From Bacteroidetes bacterium RIFCSPLOWO2_12_FULL_37_12 (lineage in GTDB: Bacteria > Bacteroidota > Bacteroidia > 2-12-FULL-37-12), in contig MEPC01000042.1 of NCBI GenBank assembly GCA_001769655.1, forward strand, positions 29,125 through 93,124: a stretch of DNA of 64,000 nt, written 5' to 3'. Under the pieces are notes generated by a model. The model had not been told where the DNA came from. It saw nothing but the letters and a program-made list of their open reading frames with translations, and searched no databases. The position numbers and the translations under genes are program-made. Below, in pieces: positions 27,507-38,120 of this stretch. Every line of letters begins with the position of its first letter. The first letter of the stretch is position 1.

Positions 27507-27580
27507 GGACCCGTAGCTTAACTGGATAGAGCATGTGGCTACGGACCACAAGGTTGGGGGTTCGAATCCCTCCGGGTTCA
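27507..27580 (+). tRNA. tRNA-Arg (anticodon ACG)
   Basis: A complete cloverleaf can be folded. The acceptor stem is GGACCCG/CGGGTTC (one G-T pair), followed by the D arm GCTT..GAGC and the anticodon stem TGTGG/CCACA with loop CTACGGA (anticodon ACG, 27541-27543). The T arm is GGGGG-TTCGAAT-CCCTC and the discriminator base is A. CCA is not encoded. The ACG anticodon is normally deaminated to ICG and reads CGU/CGC/CGA. Confidence 0.97.
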
Positions 27581-27593
27581 CGGGTAGAATTGG

Positions 27594-28622
27594 ATGACCA
27601 AAAAATTTTTCATTTTCTTTCTCATTATCTGCTTCCTTGCGGGTTTCGGTTTGCTTTGGAAGGGATACCGTATTCTATTTTATGAAAACATTCAACTCAC
27701 CTCGAAAAATCCATTAATCCATATCCGTACTGGCGCTGGAATGGAAGAAGTGATGGATACGTTAAAAAAAAGAAACGTATTAAAAAATCCCAACGAATTT
27801 TTCTTGCTGGCAAAAATTATCAACTATCCTCAAAAAATATATCCGGGTTGTTATCAGTTGGTAAACGGATGGAATAATTTTGAGTTATTGAAATGTCTGA
27901 GGGCAGGCACACAAACGCCCGTGAATGTCACTTTTCAAAGCCATCGTTTAAAAAAACACCTCGCTCAGAAAATTGCTACCATGCTGGAAACCGACTCACT
28001 TGAATTATTAAAATTATTATCGGACCCGGTTTATACCGACAGTTTGGGATTTGATACCCTGAGCATTTCAGTTATATTTATTCCTAACACGTATGAGTTT
28101 TACTGGAATACTAATGCAAAAAATGTGATTGCAAGAATGGTGAAGGAATACAGAAAATTCTGGAATTTTCAACGAAAGGAAAAAGCGAAATTATTGCGCT
28201 TAACCCAGCATGAAGTTACAACGCTAGCTTCCATTGTAGAAGCAGAAACGAATTATGAGCCGGAGAAGCGTGACATTGCGGGGGTTTATCTGAACCGTCT
28301 TCGGATGGGAATGCCACTGCAGGCAGACCCGACCTTAATTTTTGCCGTGGGTGATTTTTCAATAAAACGGGTGACCGCGGAACTTAAAACCACCGAGTCA
28401 CCTTTCAATACCTACAAACATGCAGGACTTCCTCCGGGTCCTATTAACTTCCCAACGATTAGTTCCATAGACGCAGTGTTAAAGTCCTCCCAGCATAACT
28501 ATCTTTATTTTTGTGCAAAGGAAGATATGAGTGGTTCACATAATTTTGCGGAAACATTTTCGGAGCATCTGAAGAATGCGGCGAAGTATCAGCGAGCGTT
28601 GAATGAGAGGGGGGTGCGGTGA
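27594..28622 (+). CDS. mltG: Endolytic murein transglycosylase MltG
   Basis: MltG cleaves nascent glycan strands at the inner membrane and helps end peptidoglycan synthesis. The 342-aa protein has one N-terminal membrane anchor (FFIFFLIICFLAGFGLLW), a LysM-like segment (HIRTGAGMEEVMDTLKKRNV) and the YceG domain with the catalytic Glu in SIVEAETNYEPEKRD. YLNRLRMGMPLQADPT and YKHAGLPPGPINFP, both strongly conserved, follow. It starts 13 bp after tRNA-Arg and may be transcribed together with it. Confidence 0.96.
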   Translation: MTKKFFIFFLIICFLAGFGLLWKGYRILFYENIQLTSKNPLIHIRTGAGMEEVMDTLKKRNVLKNPNEFFLLAKIINYPQKIYPGCYQLVNGWNNFELLKCLRAGTQTPVNVTFQSHRLKKHLAQKIATMLETDSLELLKLLSDPVYTDSLGFDTLSISVIFIPNTYEFYWNTNAKNVIARMVKEYRKFWNFQRKEKAKLLRLTQHEVTTLASIVEAETNYEPEKRDIAGVYLNRLRMGMPLQADPTLIFAVGDFSIKRVTAELKTTESPFNTYKHAGLPPGPINFPTISSIDAVLKSSQHNYLYFCAKEDMSGSHNFAETFSEHLKNAAKYQRALNERGVR

Positions 28623-28679
28623 AAAAGCGTATATTTGTAATGTTAAAAAAATAGTTACTGTTCCGTCGGTTTATTTTTT

Positions 28680-28791
28680 TGCCACTAATTTACTCACCAT
28701 ATATTTATTTTTAAAAGTGTTCGTGAGATCGCTTCGCTAAGTTCACGAATTAATTATTTTATTTTTTCAATCAGTGTAATTGGTGGCAATA
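28680..28791. repeat. Imperfect inverted repeat element
   Basis: GCCACTAATTTA at the left (28681) pairs imperfectly with TAATTGGTGGC at the right (~28777-28787). Inside, TTCGTGA (28720-28726) and TCACGAA (28743-28749) form a 7-bp stem. It has the same architecture as the element at 58744-58826. The rest of this 237-bp gap holds nothing else visible. Confidence 0.6.
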
Positions 28792-28859
28792 AATTTATTG
28801 GACTGAACAGTAACAATAAATAACTAATTTCAAAAACAATAAATACCCCAGAATCCCCA

Positions 28860-29267
28860 ATGCTCACCGGTGAAACCCAATTTCGTGTACGCTATTCCGA
28901 GACAGACCAGATGGGCTATGTCTATTATGGTAATTATGCCGCTTATTTTGAAGTGGGAAGAACCGAATTATTAAGAAAATTAGGTTTTACTTACAAGCTG
29001 ATGGAAGAACAGGGAATTGCACTTCCGGTGTATGAATATAAATGCAAATTTCTACGTCCCGCTCATTACGATGATCTTTTATTGCTTAAAACCACCATTC
29101 CTGAAATTCCTACTACCCGGATACATTTCTTATATGAATTATTTAACGAACCCGGAAATCTGATTACAAAAGCAGAAGCCATACTGGTCTTTGTAGATAA
29201 ACTGACAGGGAAACCGATAATGGCTCAGGATGGATTGCTGGAGGCGATGAAGCCATATTTTGCGTAG
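28860..29267 (+). CDS. YbgC-type acyl-CoA thioesterase (hotdog fold)
   Basis: This 135-aa single-domain hotdog thioesterase shows the family signature RYSETDQMGYVYYGNYAAYF, in which the Asp is the usual catalytic residue, followed by EVGRTELLRKLGF and YKCKFLRPAHYDD. The product is close to 4-hydroxybenzoyl-CoA thioesterase/YbgC proteins, and the physiological acyl-CoA is not deducible. It is followed 41 bp later by a YihY membrane protein on the same strand. Confidence 0.9.
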   Translation: MLTGETQFRVRYSETDQMGYVYYGNYAAYFEVGRTELLRKLGFTYKLMEEQGIALPVYEYKCKFLRPAHYDDLLLLKTTIPEIPTTRIHFLYELFNEPGNLITKAEAILVFVDKLTGKPIMAQDGLLEAMKPYFA

Positions 29268-29308
29268 CTATTAAAGGAAAATAGAAGATAGAAAATAGAA
29301 AATAGAAA

Positions 29309-30235
29309 TTGAACCCTGCAACGTACATACGAAATCATCCCGTTTACCGGAAGGTTCGATGGTTATTTCAGAACATCAACCTCTCGAAAAAGCGTCAACT
29401 AACGTTGTACAATTTTATCAAACTACTTAAAACAGAAGCCGAAAAAGAGTCCATTCGCAGGAAAGCATCTGCGGTGGCATTTAGCTTTACACTGGCAATT
29501 TTTCCTGCAATGATTTTTATTTTTACATTGATACCTTATATTCCTGTAAAGGATCTCAGCGTTCAGATTCTTGATTTCTTCTCCGAAATAATGCCGAAAG
29601 CACTATTTGAACTTACCGCCGGTACCATTCACGATATTGTAGCGCAACCTCATGGAGGTCTCCTCTCTCTTGGATTTTTAATGGCGCTCTACACTTCCAG
29701 TAATGGCATCATGGCACTCATGGAAGTATTCAGCAAACAAAATGAGTCATTTAAGAAACGAAATTTTTTAAAAAAAAGAGGAATAGCCGTTTTACATACA
29801 TTTACACTTTCTCTATTGGTATTTATAGCCATCATACTTTTAACAGTCGGGAGCCGTGTGCTTGATTTTCTGCACGAATTTGGAATTCTTAAAGATAAAA
29901 TTCTGTATTATCTCTTGTTGATTTTTAATGAAGCCATGGTAGTGGCACTGTTTTTTGTAGTAATTTCCTCTCTCTATTACTTTTTACCTCCCGTAAGGCA
30001 AAAATGGAAATTTTTTAACCCGGGCGGCATGCTTGCTACCTTTTTAAGTTTAGCGGCATCTTACGGATTCTCATATTACCTGAGTAACTTTGCAGAATTT
30101 AATAAACTGTACGGCTCCATCGGTGCCATTATTGCACTTATGCTGTGGATGTATGTGGTGTCTTATGTAGTGCTGATTGGATTTGAAGTGAATGCGTGCT
30201 ATTACAGAGCGCCTGCTAATAAACTATCAGAATAA
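29309..30235 (+). CDS. YihY/BrkB family inner-membrane protein
   Basis: This 308-aa protein has about six transmembrane helices and the family's hallmarks: [20 protein letters not shown] near residue 50, then [20 protein letters not shown] and the C-terminal [20 protein letters not shown] with IGFEVNA. The start is TTG at 29309, immediately after short AGAAAATAG-like repeats, and no ATG lies near. The family was once labelled ribonuclease BN, and the molecular role is unclear. miaB follows after 2 bp. Confidence 0.92.
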   Translation: MNPATYIRNHPVYRKVRWLFQNINLSKKRQLTLYNFIKLLKTEAEKESIRRKASAVAFSFTLAIFPAMIFIFTLIPYIPVKDLSVQILDFFSEIMPKALFELTAGTIHDIVAQPHGGLLSLGFLMALYTSSNGIMALMEVFSKQNESFKKRNFLKKRGIAVLHTFTLSLLVFIAIILLTVGSRVLDFLHEFGILKDKILYYLLLIFNEAMVVALFFVVISSLYYFLPPVRQKWKFFNPGGMLATFLSLAASYGFSYYLSNFAEFNKLYGSIGAIIALMLWMYVVSYVVLIGFEVNACYYRAPANKLSE

Positions 30236-30237
30236 CA

Positions 30238-31689
30238 ATGGAATTCCTGACCGAAACCAAAATCATAAACGAATCCCGTCAGGGTGAAGTGTACAGTGAC
30301 ACTTCCGCAAAAGCAGAACTCACAAGCCGTTCCAACCGGAAATTCCTGCTTGAAACGTATGGTTGTCAGATGAATTTTTCCGACTCCGAGATTGTGGCAT
30401 CCGTACTTTCCGGTGAAGGATACTCTCCTACTACTGATTACTCTACGACAGATTTGATTTTATTGAATACCTGTTCCATTCGTGAAAATGCAGAACTGAA
30501 AATTTTTCAACGCTTGAAAGAATTGAACGTAATGAAGAAAAAAAAACCCGGTTTACTCATTGGAATTCTGGGTTGTATGGCTGAACGTTTGAAACACCGT
30601 TTGCTGGAGGAGGAAAAAATCGTTGACATTGTTGTTGGTCCCGATGCCTACAGGGATCTACCCAAGTTGGTGTCACTGGCAGAAGGAGGTGAAAAAGGTA
30701 TCAATGTTTTATTGTCACGCGAGGAAACATACGCTGACATCAGCCCTGTGCGTATTCACAGTAATGGTATTACAGCATTTATTTCCATCATGCGGGGCTG
30801 TGACAACATGTGTTCGTTTTGCGTGGTTCCATTTACCAGAGGCAGAGAACGTAGCAGGAATCCTGAAACAATTGTAAAAGAGGCAAAAGAACTTTTTGAC
30901 AAGGGCTTCAACGAAGTGACACTACTGGGTCAGAATGTGGATTCTTACAACTGGAGTGACACTACTCATAAATTAAATTTTTCCGGATTGCTTGAAAAAG
31001 TGGCAATTATCCATCCGGAACTAAGAGTCAGGTTTATGACCTCTCATCCAAAAGATATGAGCGATGAAGTATTGCTGACCATGAAAAAATACGATAATCT
31101 TTGTAAGGCAGTTCATTTACCTGTACAAAGCGGAAGCACCCGCATACTTGAATTGATGAAACGGGAATATACCCGTGAATGGTATCTGGATAGAATAAAA
31201 TAAATCCGGAATATTCTGGGAGAGGATTGCGGAATCACTACCGATATTATGGCTGGATTCTGCACCGAAACAGAGGAAGACCATCAGCAAACACTCTCAT
31301 TGATGGAACAAGTCAACTTTGATTATGCTTATACTTTTGTTTATTCGGAAAGACCCGGAACTTTGGCGGAAAGAAATTTCAAGGACGATATACCGGAAGA
31401 GATCAAAAAACGCCGGTTACAGGAAATTATTGCCCTTCAAAACAAATGCTCATTAATAAGCAACCAAAAGGATTTACATAAAAGGTATCAGGTTTTGATA
31501 GAAAGTGTTTCCAAAAAATCGTCAGCATTTCTTTATGGAAGAAATAGTCAGAATAAGGGAGTTGTGTTTCCGAAAGATGAAAACAAGTTTGGAGAATACG
31601 TGGAGGTAGAAGTGTTAGATTATTCTATTGGAACATTAAAGGGGGTTGTAATTACAAATAATAAATCTCTTGCGCAAGTCACTTTTTAA
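30238..31689 (+). pseudogene. miaB: miaB, tRNA-2-methylthio-N6-dimethylallyladenosine synthase, interrupted by in-frame TAA
   Basis: MiaB is a radical-SAM methylthiotransferase acting on A37 of tRNAs. The first 321 codons hold the UPF0004 domain ([20 protein letters not shown]) and the radical-SAM cluster motif [15 protein letters not shown] (CxxxCxxC intact). A TAA at 31201-31203 then interrupts a perfectly collinear frame. Reading continues in the same frame with IRNILGEDCGITTDIMAGFC and FTYVYSERPG-like sequence, then a TRAM domain (RYQVLIESVSKK...FGEYVEVEVLDYS) to TAA 31689. There is only a single-codon lesion. Homologues typically have Ala or Ser there, so TCA to TAA is a plausible change. 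It may be a real nonsense mutation, a sequencing error or readthrough. Confidence 0.9.
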
Positions 31690-31751
31690 ACACATTGACA
31701 CGAAGACACAAGGTTTTATTCACACTATATTTATTTTTTTAGAAAAATTTT

Positions 31752-34700
31752 TTAATACATCACCATCAACCGACCAAGAGAAATCAACTTCCCCTCTGAA
31801 CGTACACTATAAACATATACCCCCTGAGGCAAGAGTGTGAGGTTTAACAAAGTGTTGGTTTCAATCTGTTGGATAGAAAGGGAAAGCATCTTTTTTCCTT
31901 GCAAATCCGAAATTTCAAACAGCGCCGGAGTTTCTTCACCATAATTATGAACTACTTTAAAAATACCCTGGGCGGGGTTGGGATAAAGCTGAAAACTTAA
32001 TGTATTATCAATGGTTGATTTTAAATTATCGTTTGTTTCTTGAAAAGGATTTTCTTTAGAAACAGATGATTTATTTGTTCCTTTCAGTTTATTATCAACT
32101 GAATTTTCCGGTTGCAGATTTAAAGCAGAAGAAACTGTTCTTGCGTTTGAATTGGCAGAATTAATAATTCCACAATTTGGAATAATGTTTTCAAATTCTA
32201 TTTGGGAAATGGCGCCGGCATAAAATTGTTTTTCTGACGCTACCCAACATTCCCATTGTTCTACCCAATCCTTTTCTTGCATTCTAACCCAAGTTTTAGT
32301 TTGTTCCAATAACGGCAATGAAACATCATGCCTTCCCGCCATCCGCAAAACTTGTGCTTTTTCCATTGATACAAATAACCGTTTGAAATAATCAGTGTCA
32401 CCGGTGTTGGCTTCTTGTATTAATTTATCCTGCACTTCAACGACCATCTGTAATTCAGGACTAAACACAGGACTGTTTTCTTCACGCGTCATCTTGCCCG
32501 TAAGAAAGGCGTTGGAAATGGCTCTCATCATTTTCTGGTAGGCAAGTTTTAGTAATTCCTCTTCCTCCGGCTTGGGTTTCGGAATATTAAACATCAAAAT
32601 CTGATTAAAAAGGTCTATCGCTTTACGGTCATCGTTAATCACATTTTCTCCGTGGCATGCATCTGATAAATCACAGCCGTTATGAATTTCCGACATTTTT
32701 TTTAAGGCGATACTGATGGCTTCGTCCAAACGTTTTTTTATAAAATCTCTTGTGGTTATTACCCTGCAACCCGGACAAGGGTCCCTGTAAATATATGTCA
32801 TAAAAGGAATGACGCCACACATTGGAATACTTGAGATGGGTGTTGGGTCAATTATTTGTACAGGCAGTAATAAATTTTTTTCTGCCCATAGACGAGATAA
32901 TTGATAGTCCTCAGCCGATTGGGGCTTTCCATCTGATGGACTCGTGCTGTATTTCCAATAATTATAATTTGCATCAATGGTTGAATTATCATTGCTTTTA
33001 ATTATTGTTCCATTAACAATGCTTCTAGTGTTGGGAACTGCAGGAGAAAGAATGTTTAGCCCATTTTTCAGGTATAAGGACTTAGCTTTATACATCTCAA
33101 TTGTATAGCCATTGTTGCCTGCATTCACCCAACCCCCATCGTGTTCCAGGTAAGGAGCATACACTGTTTTTATATCCGTATCAATGCCCATGTTCAATGT
33201 TCCATTTATGTCAACATAAATGCCTGTGCCATTAAGGGTGATTTGTGAGCAACGTATTTTGGCTGACACCCCTTTCACGTTTACACCATACAAACTGTTA
33301 TTATTAATAGTTGAAGAGGAAGTATATAAACTGCTTCCGGCGCCGCCATTGTATTCAACTCCTGTTTGATTATTTTTAATTTCGCAGTTATTCATAGTTG
33401 AACCGAAAACCGGCGCATCGGCTTTCCAACCGGTGGTGTTATTTAACAATTTTACCTTATAGAAAATGCCTCCTTTACTATACGTATAAATGCCAGTTTC
33501 GCAATTCTGAAAAATACTGTTGCTGATAATAAGAGGAGAACCATCGCAAGTAGCGAGGTTAGCTGAGATTCCTCTGGTGGCGCCATCTACCATAATGTTG
33601 TCAATGGTAGCATAACATCCCCCGGTGCCAATTCCACCATGATTTGCGGTATTGAGTCTTAAAAAAGATGCGTTTCTAAAAACAAATTTTGTGTTTGCAG
33701 TCCTAATTCTGGCATTGGCGCCCATGAGTATGGTTCCGTCTTTTATGATAAATCCGGTAGTTCCATCCCAGTTGGGCAAGAGGTAAGTTTCATCTAAAAT
33801 TTCTGCTATTTTATCATTGCGGTCACTTCCGATAAGAGTTATTTTTGAATTGGGACTTGTCATAATATCAGAAGCGCCAGTGCCATTGTTTGGCAACCCA
33901 AAACGGATAAATCCATCTCCCGTGAAAGTGAAATTCGCGTAATCGGCAACGGTGAGGTTGCCTCTGATTTCTACGAATGGTTCAGGGTCAGCGGTAGGAG
34001 CGCCACTGAACACAATGCCTTTTCCGGAAGTAAGATTTTTATAAATAAATTGTGAAGTGGATTCTATAACCACCTTTCCACCTCTGTGAATTAAAATTTC
34101 TGCATTGTCTTCTATGGTAAAAGTACTTGTGTTGCGGAAGATAACAGTGCCACCGTTTTTTACTTCCAAATCATATCTGGTCTGGTTACAGAAAAGACCA
34201 AGGGTTGAATTATCAATGATTAGTGAACGCCCGGCGTTCACTGTAATTTTGGGAATATCTACCCCGCCTAAATTAATTGCGCTGTTTTTAATAGTTAAAT
34301 CGGCATTTAGAAATATACCATTTATATTTTTAGTTTCACCATCCCATTGACTTGGGGAATCAATAGTTAAAGTTTGTGGCTCAGTTGCTAAATCGGATTC
34401 CCATATTCCTCTGCCAAAAGTAGCGGCAACAATTTTTCCGGTAGCGCTGTTTATTTCCAGATCGGTAACAAATACAGGAGGCAGGTTGGCGCTGAAACAA
34501 GACCATTGCGCCATGCACCCTTCTCTATAAAATACACCCACATCGGTACCTACATATAAACCGTTATTTGAACCCTTCTGATAAACAATGCAATTAATTG
34601 GAAATTCGGGTAATCCGGAAGAATAATCATTCCAGTTTGTTCCACCATCACTTGAATGATAAACCCGGGATACACCATTACCGGACCCTACTGGATTTTC

Positions 34701-36902
34701 TGCAAATCCTCCGAGAGATACCCATAACTCCTGAGGATTGGTTGGGTTAATTACTAAATCAGTTACAGATCGCCAGCAAACAGATGGGAAATTTGTTGAA
34801 ATATCTAACCAACTTGACCCTCCATTGGTTGTTTTGAATATTTTTTTTGATGGGGAACATGGGTAGGTAATTCCATCAAAAGCAATCCCATCGTAAGCGG
34901 CATACATTACTTGCGGATCGGAGGGTGCGACGTCTAATGCAATTAATTTCGTACCGGCGGGTACGCCATTATTAGTTGTGAAATCCGAAAGGCGAGTCCA
35001 TATTGAAGTTAAAGAAATTAAATTTGTGCTGGGATTATTTATATACCAAACATCATGGTATCCCAAATAAAGATTGTTGTTTGTGGGATGCATAAGCATG
35101 GGAGCACCGTAATATTGTGCATTACAATCTCCATGTTTGCAGGGTGATGATACTTTTGCCCAGGTTACACCGGAATTACTTGATTTTGCAATGCCTGGTC
35201 CAGGTGAATTATTTCCATAAATAAATTCTGGAAATTTAGCATCAATTACACAATCATTAGCATCACCCACCGGAACATTAGCAGGAAATCTAGTAACATT
35301 AACAATCCAATCGCCGCCATTTTGGGTAAAGAAACCATTATCGGTTGTTCCCCCTACAATTAAATTAATATTGATTTCTGAAATCCCAATTCCATTAAAC
35401 AAATTTATTGACAATCCATTTCCATTCAGATTATCCCAACTATTTCCTCCATTGTTTGTTTTCATTATACCGCCATCGTTTCCAATAAATAGATTATCCG
35501 ATAAACCATCCGTTGAATTGGAATAAAGGTGCATGACACGAATGTCGGCGTGAGTATAACTACCTACAGGGGAAGACTCACTACAATTGCCATTGTCATA
35601 AAATTGACTGTAACAAGTTATGCTATTAAAATTTAATCCACCATTTAATGACTTATACAATACACCTTGATTATTACCTGCATATATTATCAATGGGTTT
35701 GAAGCAGAGACCTCAATAAAAAACATACTATACTTGCTATTTCCACCAGTCAATTTTGTAATAATTGGCGTACTCCACGTGTTACCACCATCCGTTGAGT
35801 TGATTAAATAAAAATTGGGTATAATATTTTGAGTGTAATGATGAAGATAAAGTGCATAAACAGTATTTCCGGAAAAAGTTATACTTACTCTTTTTTCTGA
35901 AATATCTCGCACTAAATAGTATGATAAATCTTTCCAAACTCCATTTTTATATCTGAATAAACCGCCCCCGCTCACAAAAACATTGTTAGGGTCTGATGGG
36001 TCTATTTTTAAATCCCAAAGAATCTGACCTGAAGGTAAACCCAAATCCGTCCAATTATCACCACCGTCAGTTGATTTATATACAACGGATTCATGAGGAT
36101 TTGCTTTTTCAGTTACAGCATAAAATACATTTCCAGTAGTTGTCTTAACAATTTTATGCGTCATAATTTTATTAGAAAGAGAATAAGAAAGTCCGGTAGG
36201 ATTCCATGTTTGACCGCCGTCATTCGATTTCCATACACCCATACCATAACCTGCTCTACTGAAAGCTTGCGTACCGGAAGCAATGAGAATTACATCATCG
36301 CTTGTATCTAAAGGGTCTCCATTTCCGGGAATCACAATAATTGATTTAATCCCCTGAAAAGGGAGCCGGCTATTATCTGTGACTGACACCCAGGAAGGAT
36401 TTCCAGAATTTCCATTTGTGGTCCTGAATAATCCACCAAAACGACTACCTGCATAAATTACATTTGTATTCTGTGGATGCACCCATAAGCTGATTATCAT
36501 ACCCAGATTTTGCCCTCTATCTGTTGTATTTGAGAGTATAGGATCACTATCAGGACCAAGCGATTCCCAATTGGACGATGATTGAGAAGAATTGCCACAA
36601 ATTTGATTTTGGTTCGTAATATATTTAGCCATTGCATCATTCAGGTATTGCATGTCACCAATTCCGGTAGAGGTAACCATAATACGTTTACTCCAGAACC
36701 ATTGCCAGCGGGCATATTGTTTAAAAAGAGGGTCGGGAGCAGTGGCACTCCGGAGTGTGGGGTCTGTATCAAAATACAATTCTGCATTCCTTTGAACTTG
36801 AAAAAAGTCAGCATCGGGGTTATCAAGGTCAAAATGTATCTCACTTGTTTGAGAATAGCCAATCAGCCAACCAAACATAAAAAAGATTGTTAGTTTTTTC
36901 AT
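31752..36902 (-). CDS. Giant secreted BNR/sialidase-like propeller protein with T9SS tail
   Basis: This 1716-aa protein has a signal peptide (MKKLTIFFMFGWLIGYSQ). Residues ~130-860 carry many BNR/Asp-box motifs (KSNDGGQTWNP, STDGGDNWTDL, SSDGGTNWNDY), as in sialidase/VPS10-type propellers. Residues ~880-1350 form a beta-helix-like region (IIDNSTLGLF, FRNTSTFTIEDNAEILIHRG). Near its end is a helical segment with cysteines, and the last ~80 residues are a T9SS sorting domain (LYPNPAQGIFKV). It is the only complete copy in an array of related fragments upstream. Residues ~130-250 are nearly identical to the truncated copy at 40385-41206. Enzymatic activity is not implied by the BNR motifs. Confidence 0.85.
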   Translation of the reverse strand: MKKLTIFFMFGWLIGYSQTSEIHFDLDNPDADFFQVQRNAELYFDTDPTLRSATAPDPLFKQYARWQWFWSKRIMVTSTGIGDMQYLNDAMAKYITNQNQICGNSSQSSSNWESLGPDSDPILSNTTDRGQNLGMIISLWVHPQNTNVIYAGSRFGGLFRTTNGNSGNPSWVSVTDNSRLPFQGIKSIIVIPGNGDPLDTSDDVILIASGTQAFSRAGYGMGVWKSNDGGQTWNPTGLSYSLSNKIMTHKIVKTTTGNVFYAVTEKANPHESVVYKSTDGGDNWTDLGLPSGQILWDLKIDPSDPNNVFVSGGGLFRYKNGVWKDLSYYLVRDISEKRVSITFSGNTVYALYLHHYTQNIIPNFYLINSTDGGNTWSTPIITKLTGGNSKYSMFFIEVSASNPLIIYAGNNQGVLYKSLNGGLNFNSITCYSQFYDNGNCSESSPVGSYTHADIRVMHLYSNSTDGLSDNLFIGNDGGIMKTNNGGNSWDNLNGNGLSINLFNGIGISEININLIVGGTTDNGFFTQNGGDWIVNVTRFPANVPVGDANDCVIDAKFPEFIYGNNSPGPGIAKSSNSGVTWAKVSSPCKHGDCNAQYYGAPMLMHPTNNNLYLGYHDVWYINNPSTNLISLTSIWTRLSDFTTNNGVPAGTKLIALDVAPSDPQVMYAAYDGIAFDGITYPCSPSKKIFKTTNGGSSWLDISTNFPSVCWRSVTDLVINPTNPQELWVSLGGFAENPVGSGNGVSRVYHSSDGGTNWNDYSSGLPEFPINCIVYQKGSNNGLYVGTDVGVFYREGCMAQWSCFSANLPPVFVTDLEINSATGKIVAATFGRGIWESDLATEPQTLTIDSPSQWDGETKNINGIFLNADLTIKNSAINLGGVDIPKITVNAGRSLIIDNSTLGLFCNQTRYDLEVKNGGTVIFRNTSTFTIEDNAEILIHRGGKVVIESTSQFIYKNLTSGKGIVFSGAPTADPEPFVEIRGNLTVADYANFTFTGDGFIRFGLPNNGTGASDIMTSPNSKITLIGSDRNDKIAEILDETYLLPNWDGTTGFIIKDGTILMGANARIRTANTKFVFRNASFLRLNTANHGGIGTGGCYATIDNIMVDGATRGISANLATCDGSPLIISNSIFQNCETGIYTYSKGGIFYKVKLLNNTTGWKADAPVFGSTMNNCEIKNNQTGVEYNGGAGSSLYTSSSTINNNSLYGVNVKGVSAKIRCSQITLNGTGIYVDINGTLNMGIDTDIKTVYAPYLEHDGGWVNAGNNGYTIEMYKAKSLYLKNGLNILSPAVPNTRSIVNGTIIKSNDNSTIDANYNYWKYSTSPSDGKPQSAEDYQLSRLWAEKNLLLPVQIIDPTPISSIPMCGVIPFMTYIYRDPCPGCRVITTRDFIKKRLDEAISIALKKMSEIHNGCDLSDACHGENVINDDRKAIDLFNQILMFNIPKPKPEEEELLKLAYQKMMRAISNAFLTGKMTREENSPVFSPELQMVVEVQDKLIQEANTGDTDYFKRLFVSMEKAQVLRMAGRHDVSLPLLEQTKTWVRMQEKDWVEQWECWVASEKQFYAGAISQIEFENIIPNCGIINSANSNARTVSSALNLQPENSVDNKLKGTNKSSVSKENPFQETNDNLKSTIDNTLSFQLYPNPAQGIFKVVHNYGEETPALFEISDLQGKKMLSLSIQQIETNTLLNLTLLPQGVYVYSVRSEGKLISLGRLMVMY

Positions 36903-36950
36903 TTTCTTTGAGTAATTAATAATATTTATACATTTTTAAATAATATGGTA

Positions 36951-37865
36951 TTAATCACTAAAAAGTTTGAAATAAAATGTATCTCCTCCAGTTTCATTTA
37001 TAGCTATTAGAAACAAACCCTTTTTCAATTTTTTATTTGAAATAACAATATCGCTCATATTGTTGAGGTAGATTGATTCTAATTCTCTTGAAAATATATC
37101 ATAGATTTTCAATGTCCCTTTTTTTATATGCTTATTGAATTTAATTTCAAAGTTACCTTTATTAACAGGATTAGGGAAAACAGCTACAGAAAACTTTGTA
37201 AAAGCTGGTTGATTATTAATTCCGGTTATTAATTTACTGCATGTGTATGAGCTATCGGGATAAATAGTTTTATTATTGTATCCAGAACATATTAATTTGG
37301 TTTCCCAATTCATAGAACCAGAAGGGGGTGCAAGAAGACCTGTTGAACCTCCGATGCCTTCAATAAAAGAATAATCAGTATTAGGGAAATAGCAACCAAT
37401 TGTAAAAAATTCTTTATGGTAGATCTCGTTTATTAACAAGGAATCGATATTATTTATTGTTACAATATCACAATTGTTGTTTTGAAAGACCAAAAAGGAA
37501 AGAACGGTATCACCAATATTTAAGTTAAAGTCATATAATATTTTTTCGTTCGTACTGTCTTTTTCTATAGCGTATATTTTTTTTTTGAGTGTGTCTTGAC
37601 GTAATACAGCGATTATATCATTACTAATATTCCCCCCAACGGAAATTTTTTGAAAAATCTTTGTATATATTAAGCCATTTATTAAAGTGTCACCTGCCGT
37701 TTGATTAATATATTCTGTATAATCATAATAGGGTGGATCAAATGGACTTTGCCACGTATATGATTCTCTCCAATAAGCGCTATCCAAAGGAAGTGGAATA
37801 TATTTTTGAGCTTTGGATAGAGAAATAAAAAAACTCAAAGCGATAAAAGTTAGTAAGGTTTTCAT
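36951..37865 (-). CDS. T9SS-sorted secreted protein, 304 aa (copy 1)
   Basis: A signal peptide (MKTLLTFIALSFFISLSKAQ) is followed by a Bacteroidota-typical middle domain beginning KYIPLPLDSAYWRESYTWQS, with AVLRQDTLKKKIYAIEKDST and IGDTVLSF. The last ~80 residues form a T9SS type A sorting domain (VFPNPVNKGNFEIKFNKHI). The function is unknown. It is a clear paralogue of the 299-aa gene at 41275-42174, and the 150-bp leader is also duplicated there. It sits directly upstream of the full-length BNR gene (48 bp). Confidence 0.8.
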   Translation of the reverse strand: MKTLLTFIALSFFISLSKAQKYIPLPLDSAYWRESYTWQSPFDPPYYDYTEYINQTAGDTLINGLIYTKIFQKISVGGNISNDIIAVLRQDTLKKKIYAIEKDSTNEKILYDFNLNIGDTVLSFLVFQNNNCDIVTINNIDSLLINEIYHKEFFTIGCYFPNTDYSFIEGIGGSTGLLAPPSGSMNWETKLICSGYNNKTIYPDSSYTCSKLITGINNQPAFTKFSVAVFPNPVNKGNFEIKFNKHIKKGTLKIYDIFSRELESIYLNNMSDIVISNKKLKKGLFLIAINETGGDTFYFKLFSD

Positions 37866-37867
37866 TG

Positions 37868-38120
37868 CAGGAAAATTTTAGAAAGATTTAATTTTTAAAA
37901 TACATAAGTTTTGAAAATCCACAATTATTTAAAAAAGAATAAAATAACTATATAAATAAGATTGCAATGTACGGTTTTATTTTCAAAAAAACAAGTAAAA
38001 TGATAAAAATCATTTAAGAGTTTGTTTTGTAGTTAAAAGCAAAAAATACATCCCCATTGGTTGAAATAACAATTTTATGCGTCCTAATTTTATTTGAAAG
38101 AGAATAAGAAAGTCCTGAAG
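37868..38120. repeat. Duplicated leader and junction segment, copy A
   Basis: This stretch is ~85% identical by eye to 42178-42426. It holds the leader of the T9SS gene, an imperfect palindrome centred on ATGATAAAAATCAT (38000-38013) and the 3' end of a truncated BNR frame. The palindrome and junction also recur at 40360-40500. Read on the minus strand, the palindrome followed by CTTGTTTTTTTG could terminate transcription. Confidence 0.75.

Noticed and set aside
31249..31689. Separate 146-aa gene after miaB
   Set aside because: It is in the same frame as the first part and continues the MiaB radical-SAM and TRAM sequence, so it is the 3' half of the interrupted gene.
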